Positions 31,367-39,421 of a stretch of 39,421 nt of DNA are shown here, piece after piece; position 1 is the first letter of the stretch; each line of letters starts with the position of its first letter. Origin of the DNA: Calocera cornea HHB12733. Its lineage: Eukaryota; Basidiomycota; Dacrymycetes; Dacrymycetales; Dacrymycetaceae. The notes under the pieces are model-generated. The model was not told the DNA's origin, ran no database searches, and was given only the letters and a program-made list of their open reading frames with translations. The DNA lies in assembly GCA_001632435.1 (NCBI GenBank), contig KV424135.1:1-39421 (forward strand). Reading direction: 5' to 3'. Made by a program: the position numbers and the translations under genes.

Positions 31367-33436
31367 ATGGATGAGCGTACTCTACGGAAAGACCTGGCTG
31401 CCCAGTTCGGGGCAGACGTGAAGGATCATAACGATGTCATGCAAGAATGTGCGCATGATGCTGTTTGTTCCGCTGGCTCTGCTCACACTGATCTAGGCGT
31501 CACCCTCTGCAACCTCTTCAGGATGTCCGCAGACGACCTCTTCATCGCCTGGGAGTCGTTTGACTCCTCCAACTCCAACTCCCTCTCCTCCTCCACATCC
31601 TCTGTACGCGCCAAGACTGGACGTACGCAGATAACCATCTCAGCCCTGCGCGATCTCAAGGCGCACATCCACCGTGAGCGGGAGCGCAAGGCGGAGGAGG
31701 AGGGACATCATAGACCAAATGCGGCTGCAGCAAGGCGAAGCCTTGGTGGGAGGGTGGGTAAGACGGGGCTGGGAACGATGGGTGCTCCTCCGCCCGAAAG
31801 GGCGAGGGAGCCGCCTGTAGCTGTCAGACCGAGGGTGGAAGTGAGGGAGGTGGGTGAGGGGCAGCGTAAGTGAAAGGAACGCTTTACGCTAAGTCGGAAG
31901 GCTGACCATGCAACAGGCCACTACCGGTATATGTACGGGAAAATATCGCAAAGAGCCGAGAGTTTGTGCTGCATTCGATCATGCAGGTGGTGATACTCAT
32001 CAGTCAACAGTTCTGGACGACATTATCGACGACATGTCCGAATTCGTGCGAGCGCACTACGGCCTCGAAGAACTTGGAGATCCAGCCTCTGTGACCGATG
32101 AAGAAGTTGTCGTCGTCGGGCGGGTTTGCTCCGACGCCGATACGGGCGCGAAGTTGACCGAGTCCTCGCTTCTGCTCGAGTCGTCCCGTATCGGCGGCTC
32201 GGGAATGCGCACCCCGCTGAAGTTCGAGCCGGGATTCTCGGTGAGGGGGAGAAACGAGAATGGGTTTGGTCTGTTCCCCGGACAGATTGTGGCGCTGAGA
32301 GGGAAGAATGGTGGCGGAGGGTGGTTCTCTGCTTCTGAAGCTCTGGAGGTGAGTAGCCCATTTCGCAGCAGAGATATAGTGACTCACACGACCTCCAGCT
32401 CCCGGGTCTGCCGGAACCTCCCCTCCCGCCTACATCCTCTTCCAGCACCTCCTTCAATGCTGTGATCGCCTGCGGACCATTCACACCTGACGGCGACCTT
32501 CTGTACGCTCCACTCGAGCAGCTGCTCGCCGAAGTGTCGCGGAGCAAGCCCGGCGTCTTACTTCTCCTCGGACCCTTCATCGACTCCAACCACCCGCTGA
32601 TCCGCAAGGGCGATGTAGACCATACACCGCTCGAGATCTTCCAGAGACGGATTGCTGCTCCTTTGCGAGGCTGTCTGCAGGCGAACCCGGGAATGAGCCT
32701 AGTGATTGTCCCTGGGGTGAGGGATCTTGTCAGCTTCCACGCCGCCTTTCCTCAGGCTGCACTCAGCGAGACCGAAGATCTGCAGCTGCCAAAGGTGAGC
32801 ATCTTCCTTCATCTGCTGTTTTCGTGCTAATGAGTGCTGCAGGCTGCGATTCACCTCTCAAACCCCTGTACTATGACGATGAATGGTGTAACACTCTCTG
32901 CGACAAGTGTGGATGTGCTATTCCACCTAAGGAAGGAAGAGTTCATCAAGCGTGTTGATGTGGCTAGCACACCTCTAGATCCTATGGCGTCCCTTGCTGC
33001 ACATGTGTTGTCACAGCGAAGGTAAAGTGACCGGTTCAAGGCCTGGTCTGTAACTGATGCAGCATACAGCTTCTACCCTATCTTCCCGCCGTCGAAGGAC
33101 GGCTCCTCGGACGTCAATCTCGACGTGCTGCACTATGATCTGATTAGGCTAGGTCCTGCTGCGCCCGCGATACTCGTTCTCCCGAGTCTACTGAAGCAGT
33201 TCCACAAGGTTTGTTCATTTAGTGTTTCTGCCTTTCTGCGAACAGTTTTGATTGATGGTGATGCCCAGGTCGTCAACGACACAATGGTGATCAACCCATC
33301 CTTCCTCAGTCGCGGACATTATGCATGGCTGGAGTGCCCAGATGCAACATTTGCTCAGGCAACTGGTGGCAAGACGGCATGGGAGGTGTTCTGGAAGAAC
33401 GCGACGGTGGATCTGAGGCGTCTGCCTACACAGTAG
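31367..33436 (+). CDS. POL12: DNA polymerase alpha subunit B, 571 aa
   Basis: Regulatory B subunit of DNA polymerase alpha-primase, needed to start replication. Exons: 31367-31448, 31497-31865, 31917-31961, 32011-32348, 32399-32794, 32843-33021, 33070-33208, 33269-33436. The N-terminal domain has CVTLCNLFRMSADDLFIAWE. After a basic linker comes RYMYGKISQRAE, a conserved B-subunit signature, then the OB fold (VVVVGRVCSDADT, FSVRGRNENGFGLFPGQIVALRG). The inactive phosphoesterase domain has VIACGPFTPDG, VLLLLGPFIDSNHPLI, LVIVPGVRDLVSFHAAFPQ, ILVLPSLLKQF and the end VVNDTMVINPSFLSRG. The first intron is a multiple of three and could be read through; removing it gives the better family match. Confidence 0.93.
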
Positions 33437-33584
33437 CTCAGTAGAAAGTTCTGTAGCTTTGTATGATGGCATCTATGGTATTCGTTCAGCGTTTTCGTTG
33501 ATGCAACCGATGGTAAACGTGGACAGACAGCGAAGCAACATGGTAGCAGCGAGAAGTGGACTTTACGGGAATCTCGGCTCCGAG

Positions 33585-33590
33585 ACGCGT
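33585..33590. promoter_or_regulatory. MCB box (ACGCGT) before RAD1
   Basis: ACGCGT 101 bp before the RAD1 start, followed 2 bp later by CACGCGA, an SCB/MCB-like word. The 12 bases ending in this box, TCCGAGACGCGT, are identical to those at the POL12 box. Confidence 0.55.
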
Positions 33591-33632
33591 TCACGCGACC
33601 GGCCCCTCATCAGTCGCGTCCCTACAGGTCTA

Positions 33633-33640
33633 CATATAAA
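33633..33640 (+). promoter_or_regulatory. TATA-like element before RAD1
   Basis: CATATAAA followed by AG, 51 bp before the RAD1 start codon and 43 bp after the MCB box. Confidence 0.4.
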
Positions 33641-33690
33641 AGCGCACACCATGTCATAGCATACCTCGAACGTATCTCGTCTTCCCCAAC

Positions 33691-35119
33691 ATGTCTGGTA
33701 CTCCCAGAAAGGAGGTGAGCTACGTCTGAAGACTGTACATATACTTGCTCACACGATCAAAGGTCCTCGTGGCTGCTATGCAGGATGTGAGACCGCTCGC
33801 TGCCATCTTACGCGGAGTGCACTTCGATGAGCATGTACGGTCGTTGGTTCTCAGACGCGCCTATAAGCTGACACCCATACCTAGAAATCCAAACATAGAG
33901 CAACTATTGCCGTCTCGGAGGCTGGTCTTATGGTGACCGTAGAGTATAAGCAGGTGTTGCTTGGTGCATCCTTTCACCTCCCTCGCCGACAGCTCGTGCT
34001 GATTGCGGGTTCAGCTTCGGCCTACCTATATGCGCAGATGTTCAACGAGTTCACGTACAACAAGCCAGATCCTATTGATGGAGAATCTGAGGCGGACCTC
34101 TCCCCAGTCTTCGAGATCAAGCTGAGTCTCCTGATGAGCGCACTGGACGTCTTCGGCGGAGCTGGTCTTGGAGCTATAGCCGTTGCCGACAACGACAAGG
34201 GCAGCAAAGGGAGGGGCAGGAGGGATGACTGGGATGCGAACGGACTAGATCGTGGCGATACGGATGACAGGAAGAAGGCGACTGCTATGCGCCTTACCTG
34301 GATCGGTAAGGGTCATCCGCTCAGTTTACATCTGTGACTTGCTCCGTGACGCATATATCTACCTTCTCTGATCTTATGCATAGAGCCGACGCACCCAACG
34401 TCAGCACGGTCTGCGAACTGATAACTTCTGATCCTGAGCCTACTATGGACCTACCCTTTGACAGCGATGAAGTGTACGTCCCAACCTGGATATGCTGGCC
34501 ACATGCGCTTACGCAAGTGCAGAGCGGCCAAGATCATAATGAAGTCGAGCTGGTTGCGCGATGCACTTTCTGAGATCGACCCGAAGAGTGACAAGCTGAC
34601 TATAATCTGCACGCCTCCGGAAGCGCAGGGCGGGCGCCGCAATGGGCAACCCAAACCGACGTTCAGACTGAAGGCCTCCGGAGACTTGGCGGCGACTGAG
34701 GTGCATGGTTTCCTCCCTTGATGGAAACCGGTCTGACTTCATTGCCAGATGAAATACCCGGATGCTAAAGAAGTTCTGGAGGTAGCCGACTTCGGTACTG
34801 AAGAAACCGTCAGTTTCACGTGAGTATCATGCAGGCTCCTCATGCATACAAACTGAGAATTGATACAGATACCGCTTCGAGCATATCGCCAAATGTATTC
34901 CTGCTCTCCGCAGCTCTGTGAAGACGTCTCTGCGCATCGATTTCGAAGGAGTGCTTAGCCTTCAGTTCATGATACCGTTCAGGCGCCACAGACCGGAGAA
35001 AGATGCGGCGGCCACGCCATCTGAGAACTATATCGAGTTCAGGGTGCGTTCCCCAAACTTCATTTGGTTATCGCGCGTTGACCCGGTCATAGTGTGCTGC
35101 TCTGCTTGAAGATGTATGA
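33691..35119 (+). CDS. RAD1: Checkpoint clamp protein Rad1 (9-1-1 complex), 334 aa
   Basis: PCNA-like subunit of the Rad9-Hus1-Rad1 clamp loaded at DNA damage. Exons: 33691-33714, 33763-33834, 33885-33963, 34015-34305, 34386-34473, 34523-34700, 34749-34819, 34869-35043, 35093-35119. The start of the fold is VLVAAMQDVRPLAAILRGVH followed by FDEHKSKHRATIAV. VTVEYKQVLLASAYLYAQMF is obtained after removing a 51-nt in-frame intron and lines up residue for residue with the human RAD1 strand-helix. FEIKLSLLMSALDVFGG, SSWLRDALSEIDPKSDKLTI and LRIDFEGVLSLQFMIPF match the later conserved blocks. An Asp/Lys/Gly-rich insertion (DNDKGSKGRGRRDDWD) sits in the first half. The acceptor of exon 5 (GAG at 34383-34385) is non-standard, so that junction is less certain. 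Confidence 0.9.
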
Positions 35120-35271
35120 GACTGTTCTGAAGTCGGAACGAACTGCATGACGGATTTGAGGGATTTATGTGGTAGCAGCTACGCTCGGAGCCGATGACGA
35201 TCTCAATGTATCACCACACTGCATCGAATATCCAGGAATGGTCTAGATAATTAGCATTATATCTTTAGCTC

Positions 35272-36437
35272 CTAATACAGGCCATTCAGGTAGCCTTTAC
35301 TCGGCTTGACCGGCGGTACTACGTTGACAGTCACCTCCTCCACTACTGGTATTGTGGGAAGTACTGGGTGTGGCTTTGGCGCTTTAGGCAGGTAGCTATC
35401 GATGATACTTTCGAAGGTGGCGGCCGCTGTGCAACGGATTCAGCACGGGGTAGCAGGTTGCAGCACGGTACACTCACGATGTACAGGTGCCACTGGCGGC
35501 TTGCCCAAATTTGCCAGTCCTTGCGCCAGAGCAGCCCGCCAAGCAGGGCCGTCGAGCGGTGCGACCTCCGGCTTACCCTCCTTCTTCGCCTCCGCCTGCT
35601 TCACCGGAGTGTTCTCAATGCCCTCCGCCTTAGCCTCCTCCTGGAAGGTCCCATAAGGATTGCTGGCAAGCCCTAGGTACGCAAGCACATCGCCCTTCGT
35701 GAGCATCCCCCGGATCCCAGTGCCCTTGATCTTCGACGCATCGTGGATGTTGTTCTCCTCAAGCAGACGATGGACTGAGGGGAAGAGCGGGTGGGAGGTC
35801 TCGATCTCGTATGGGTGGTTGTGCAGAGGTTGCGGTGTTGAGGGAGGGGAGCCAGAGGCCGGGGATGGCGATGCGCCGGAGTCGGTAGGTTGCTTTTCGG
35901 TGGGCTTGGGCTCTTCTTTGGGAGGTGCGGGCTTGAGTGCCGAGGACTCTTTCGGGGCTTCGAGGTTGGAGATGTCGTCGCCCTCTTCCGCGAGCAGCGC
36001 GATCACCTTGCCGACTTGGACATTTTTGCTACCATCTGGCATCTATGAGATACATCAGTAGGAGTGGATATGATAAATGGATAGGACGGACGATGATTTT
36101 GCCCATCACACCATCATCTTGCGCCTCGACATCCATCGTTGCCTTGTCCGTCTCCTGCTCTATGCGTTAGCCCTTGTCACCCTTCCACCACATCATCGAT
36201 CTCACAATTTCTAACAAGACATCACCAGCGGCAAAGTGCGCGCCATCTTTGACCTTCCATGCCGCAATGCCGCCCTCGGTCATGGTTGGCGACATTGCCG
36301 GCATCTCTAACTCGGTGATGGCTAGCCGTCGCACCGAGGTGTGCAGCGCTGTCACCCCACTAGATCAGCACAAGCTTCCATACAATAATTAATATCTGCG
36401 CACCTCTTGAGCGCAATAACACCCTTGCGAGGGACAT
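35272..36437 (-). CDS. PDX1: Pyruvate dehydrogenase complex protein X (E3-binding protein), 319 aa
   Basis: Mitochondrial matrix protein that docks dihydrolipoamide dehydrogenase to the pyruvate dehydrogenase core. Exons: 36404-36437, 36206-36348, 36092-36154, 35478-36042, 35272-35426. The start MSLARVLLRSRALHTSVRRL is an Arg/Ser-rich amphipathic mitochondrial presequence. The lipoyl domain has LEMPAMSPTMTEGGIAAWKV and ETDKATMDVEA with lipoyl-lysine K63. After a Pro/Lys/Ser-rich linker comes the peripheral subunit-binding domain (HPLFPSVHRLLEENNIHDAS, residues 164-204, with GTGIRGMLTKGDVLAYL). No acetyltransferase catalytic domain follows, which separates it from E2 (LAT1). It runs convergently with RAD1, with 152 bp between stop codons. 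Confidence 0.94.
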
Positions 36438-36786
36438 TTTAGGTGGTCGAGCAGAGCAGAGATGTGCAGCGCAGACGGCGACGGAGATGGATCTGAACCC
36501 CAGCGACGTTCGCCGAGGCCCTTTCGCACTTTCGGTCTTTGGGTACCGTCCCGGAATTCGGCGCTTCTTTCTGCACCCGTCTCCATTGGGCCGCGTTGAA
36601 ATTCCTCCACCGTCGCGTTGGCCGGTTCCATCTCGCTTTCTCCAATAAATGTGCTGGAGAATCTCTGTCCCAGGCCAATAAACGGATAAACACCCTGCCG
36701 GAGAGCATTGCTGTCGCTATGAACTGCACAACAAAATCCAAGGTGTCTTCAGCACACTGGTCAGCTATCGAAAAGTCAATTTGTTC
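36438..36786. other. Region between PDX1 and tRNA-Leu
   Basis: PDX1 upstream region on the minus strand. A T-run just beyond the tRNA 3' end (minus-strand TTTT at about 36771-36774) is a plausible Pol III terminator. An open frame through this region and the tRNA is rejected. Confidence 0.5.
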
Positions 36787-36868
36787 TGGGAGCGATGGGG
36801 TTCGAACCCATGCGCATTTCTGCATTGCATCTTAAGGGCAACGTCTTAGACCACTCGACCACACTCCC
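36787..36868 (-). tRNA. tRNA-Leu (anticodon UAA)
   Basis: Class II tRNA, 82 nt including the discriminator base. The acceptor stem GGGAGTG pairs with CGCTCCC. The D-arm has GTCGAGTGGTCTAAGAC. The anticodon loop CTTAAGA places UAA at positions 34-36. A long variable arm (GCAGAAATGC) and T-arm ATGGG-TTCGAAC-CCCAT follow. No intron is present. One pair at the base of the anticodon loop (C-T) is mismatched. Confidence 0.9.
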
Positions 36869-37369
36869 GAGAAACATAAGGGGAAAGGGGCTCAAGCCTC
36901 ATGATCCAAAGCATCGTGGCACGTGACCTTCTGAGCTCGAGGCCCTGAAGATACGGAGATACTCGGAAGTCAAGGCCTACTTACGATCGTCTACCCGGGG
37001 TCCTAACCTTCTTACCCATTTAGACGTAGCTTGGCCCTGTAAGTCACGCGGGTCGATGGCCTGTTTGCTTTAACAACTGACAATGTGACGGTTGTCCGGG
37101 CTTGAACTGGAAGGGAAGTACTTCTCGGGAAGACGAGCAGCAGCGGCTCTCTGGTCATCCCCATACATCATTCAGGCTCGCTGCATCCCTGCTGGATGAC
37201 AGGGATGTCTGACGCCCAATAGGCTCACACATCGCATTAGAAGCCCGCTCATGTTGTCACTCTTCCATTCCATCTCGATACATCTCTCTAGATTACCAAG
37301 GTCGCGTCCTGGCGACGCATTTTGTCCGCACACTCGCACAACTCCCTGCGGCCACTGACAGAGCCTAGC
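36869..37369. other. Intergenic region tRNA-WBP1
   Basis: Upstream region of the tRNA and 3' side of WBP1. It includes CACGTG at 36920-36925. Nothing else recognised. Confidence 0.45.
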
Positions 37370-38928
37370 TCACTGCGTCTTCTTCTTCTTCGCCTCCTCG
37401 TCGCCGCCCAGCAGCCAGAGAGAGCAGAAGAGGACGAACGCGGCGCTGGTGCTGAGCGCCCCGAGGTAGTAGGGCCACGCGGAGCTGAGGAACCGCGGGT
37501 ACTCGTTGTGACGGAAGGGAACGACGGAGACGGTGGTGCTGCTATGGAGGGGAGTATATCTAGAAAAAGCCTTGACTATTATGCAACCGGTCTGCGATCA
37601 AATGGGACGACGCACCCTTTCCTTCGCCAGTCCACAATGAACTTGAACACGCCGTGCCTATCCGGCGCCTTAAACTCCGCCTCATACCAGCCCTCTGCAC
37701 TGGATGGCTTGAGGGCCGTGCGGATGTGCGGATCCAGCATGGTGAACTCGAGCTGCATGTCGTCGATCTCGCTCGTGGGCACCCACTCGCCGATCGTCGC
37801 GTCGAATTTGGACACATGAATGCGGTAGATCACGTCGTCCTTGATGCGATACTGCTCGCGCGGAGACGTCTCGGAGATGCGCCGGTGCTCGACGGCGTCG
37901 ATCCGCAGGACGGAGGTCTCTTGGAACGTCCATGCCGCAAGTGCAAGGGCGTACGCGTTGTTGGCGGTAGCCTCCCCACTAGAACCCATCGCGTTTAGCA
38001 TGATCGCTCCAGATGAAGTGCCAATGTACTCACTCGACAGATGCAGCAGCATCCTTGAACAGCTCCAAGCTCCCAACCCACATCGCCCGTCCGCCTCCCA
38101 GCAGTACCTCAAAGCCAGTGACGAGCCCCATCCTGCCTCCCGCCCAGAGACCCTCGCCGCCACTCGCCGCCGCCTCCATGATCGCATCCGCAGGCTCGGA
38201 TGGGTCGGCTGCATAGCTGGTCGCTGGAGCGTTGAGGAAGTCGACGAGGAGAGGGTTGCTTGACCTCAGGTGGGAGACGCCGGAGTACAAGATCTTGCCA
38301 CCCTCGAAGCCGGCCGTGTGCGGCGAGAGGGGAGGAGACAGCAGGAGTGAAGTCGCGTTAGACGGTGAGACGGCGTTGAAGTAGTCGATCAAGGGCGTTG
38401 CGGGCGGAGGGAAGGAGATCCCAAATTCCCGGCCGAGGTCGCGCAGCGGTGAAGAAGGCGTCGAAGGTTGCAGAACGAAGAGGATGTTCGTGGGCTGCTT
38501 GGAGTCGGAGAGGAGGTGCACAAGGGATTGGGGAGAAAGATCCTTTGGGTATGCTATAGAGAGATGGTGTCAATCGTGGGCAACAAAAGACGGAGATGAG
38601 ACAGGACTCACTTTTTGCGGATGGTGCGAGGACGATGATGTGAGAGAAAGAGGGCACATCGAAGACAGAGGTCGCTGGTGCATCCTCAGACGTCTTCCGG
38701 AATGTCAAGTCGTAGCCCCGACCTGCGTAAGATTAATATCGGTTTTGATGTCAAAAAGCTGAGTGTATGCGCACTTCTCAGCCCATCCCAGAACTGGGAG
38801 TAGTCCGTCATCTCCAGCTTCGCATCCGTCACGACCAAGACTTTGTCGCCCGAGGACGATTTTGCCCACGTCGGCGCGACGAGCATTGTAAGGGCGATGC
38901 CCAACCATGAAAATAAGCTTGGCTGCAT
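37370..38928 (-). CDS. WBP1: Oligosaccharyltransferase 48-kDa subunit (Wbp1/OST48), 445 aa
   Basis: Subunit of the ER oligosaccharyltransferase that N-glycosylates nascent proteins. Exons: 38775-38928, 38612-38722, 38034-38553, 37616-37978, 37370-37559. A signal peptide (MQPSLFSWLGIALTMLVAPT, cleavage near AKS) leads the GIFT-like lumenal domain with VLVVTDAKLEMTDYSQFW, SRGYDLTFRKTSEDA and SFSHIIVLAPSAK. GKILYSGVSHLRSSNPLLVD and the later YRIKDDVIYRIHVSKFD and HGVFKFIVDWRRKGY match the conserved C-terminal lumenal part. A membrane segment (YYLGALSTSAAFVLFCSLWL) precedes the cytosolic tail GGDEEAKKKKTQ, whose KK-x-type end suits ER retention as in other Wbp1 proteins. Confidence 0.94.
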
Positions 38929-39421
38929 ATTGCAGCACTTTTGTCGTCAGCGAGCAAGAGATAGCTTGCTGCGGTGAGGAGTCGCGAACTATTTCAGGAC
39001 TCGAGCACCCTGGAAGGTCGCCTACGTGTCTGCGGCTGTGGGAAGGCTGCACGTGATGGCACCCTACCCTGGGCTCACCAAGCCGTCCTAAAAACCAGGG
39101 TCCCCCCAGGAGGGGTATTTCCTGCGTCAACCCCAATGTCCTTGAAGGGGGTGGGGTACAGCACAACTGTGTTGTACCCCCGGCTGTAGCCCCTTCTCAG
39201 TCTAAATTAGCCCATTTTACATATTGTCCAAGTAGTCTTTATACTAAACAGAGCCTCACATATGCTCCTACAAGCTCCATTAGCAGTTCTAGTAATAGAA
39301 AACCCACTTATACCACTGCACAGCCGCAAAAATGGTGCTGTACCCCCTTTTCTGGGCCAAATCACCTTCTTTTTGCTTGTAAAATGCATGGGAACATGCC
39401 CTGGTATCTTCTTAATCATTC
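38929..39421. other. Upstream of WBP1 to window end
   Basis: Contains the WBP1 promoter side and the inverted-repeat-bounded element described separately. The minus-strand open frame 39207-39419 runs through one repeat arm and is not accepted as a gene. Confidence 0.45.
39153..39346. mobile_element. Possible MITE with 12-bp terminal inverted repeats
   Basis: GGGGTACAGCAC at 39153-39164 is the exact reverse complement of GTGCTGTACCCC at 39335-39346, giving a 194-bp unit with no coding capacity. A third partial arm, TGTACCCC, lies at 39173-39180 and forms its own small hairpin with the left arm. No convincing target-site duplication is seen. Confidence 0.45.

Noticed and set aside
33930..34337. 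Reading RAD1 through the region 33964-34014 without splicing
   Set aside because: The 51-nt segment is a multiple of three, but removing it gives a gap-free match to the Rad1 fold, with a branch-site-like CTGAT before the acceptor.
36439..36825. Minus-strand open frame of 128 codons
   Set aside because: It runs through the tRNA-Leu gene and the PDX1 promoter side, has no family features and is better explained by chance.
39207..39419. Minus-strand frame at the window end
   Set aside because: It overlaps an arm of the inverted-repeat element, is AT-rich and shows no recognisable domain.
1..39421. CRISPR array, prophage, insertion sequence or bacterial operon
   Set aside because: No spaced direct repeats, no transposase frame, and intron-rich eukaryotic genes throughout.

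Overview
This window reads as nuclear DNA of a basidiomycete fungus, probably an agaricomycete. Genes are dense and lie on both strands. They carry many short spliceosomal introns of about 40-65 bp with GTNNGT donors and CTNAY-like branch sites. Intergenic gaps are short, and the neutral gene set includes families typical of mushroom-forming fungi: a PL14-like polysaccharide lyase, an NB-ARC/TPR STAND protein, and a type II membrane protein with an O-fucosyltransferase-like motif. I rebuilt exon structures by hand by matching donor, acceptor and reading-frame phase across every intron. All multi-exon models below close in phase.

Layout. 1-3.0 kb: a Cys-rich orphan protein (+). 3.5-7.85 kb: ADA3/NGG1 of SAGA, then cytosolic tryptophanyl-tRNA synthetase (both +). 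7.9-12.6 kb: a 17-exon, about 1283-residue minus-strand gene. It has a helical N-terminus, a beta-rich PH-like segment, a long disordered middle and a C-terminal coiled coil, which is the architecture of meiotic chromosome-axis core proteins (Red1/Rec10/SYCP2). 13.0-16.8 kb (-): a 147-residue protein that shares its module with the TrpRS N-terminus, a LOG-family phosphoribohydrolase, and a PI-PLC X-domain phosphodiesterase. 16.8-18.8 kb: about 2 kb with no supported gene. 18.8-24.5 kb (+): cyclophilin A, TATA-binding protein, and a Golgi/ER-type glycosyltransferase candidate. 25.1-27.8 kb (+): an intronless STAND NTPase with TPR-like repeats.

28.5-31.1 kb (+): a histone H3 variant with a Gly-rich tail insertion and a C-terminal extension, then a membrane-anchored PL14-like lyase. 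31.4-35.1 kb (+): POL12 (DNA polymerase alpha B subunit) and RAD1 (9-1-1 clamp); both have an MCB-type ACGCGT box upstream inside the same 12-mer. 35.3-36.4 kb (-): PDX1, the E3-binding component of pyruvate dehydrogenase. 36.8 kb (-): tRNA-Leu(UAA). 37.4-38.9 kb (-): WBP1/OST48 of the oligosaccharyltransferase. 39.15-39.35 kb: a 194-bp stretch bounded by a perfect 12-bp inverted repeat, possibly a MITE.

Most genes are ordinary housekeeping genes and do not form a pathway cluster. The best leads are the candidate meiotic axis protein, the three-repeat peptide module shared by TrpRS and a small stand-alone protein 5.7 kb away, the H3 variant that lacks the K27 context, and the shared G1/S-type promoter word of POL12 and RAD1. 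All family calls come from reading the sequence; no database search was run.
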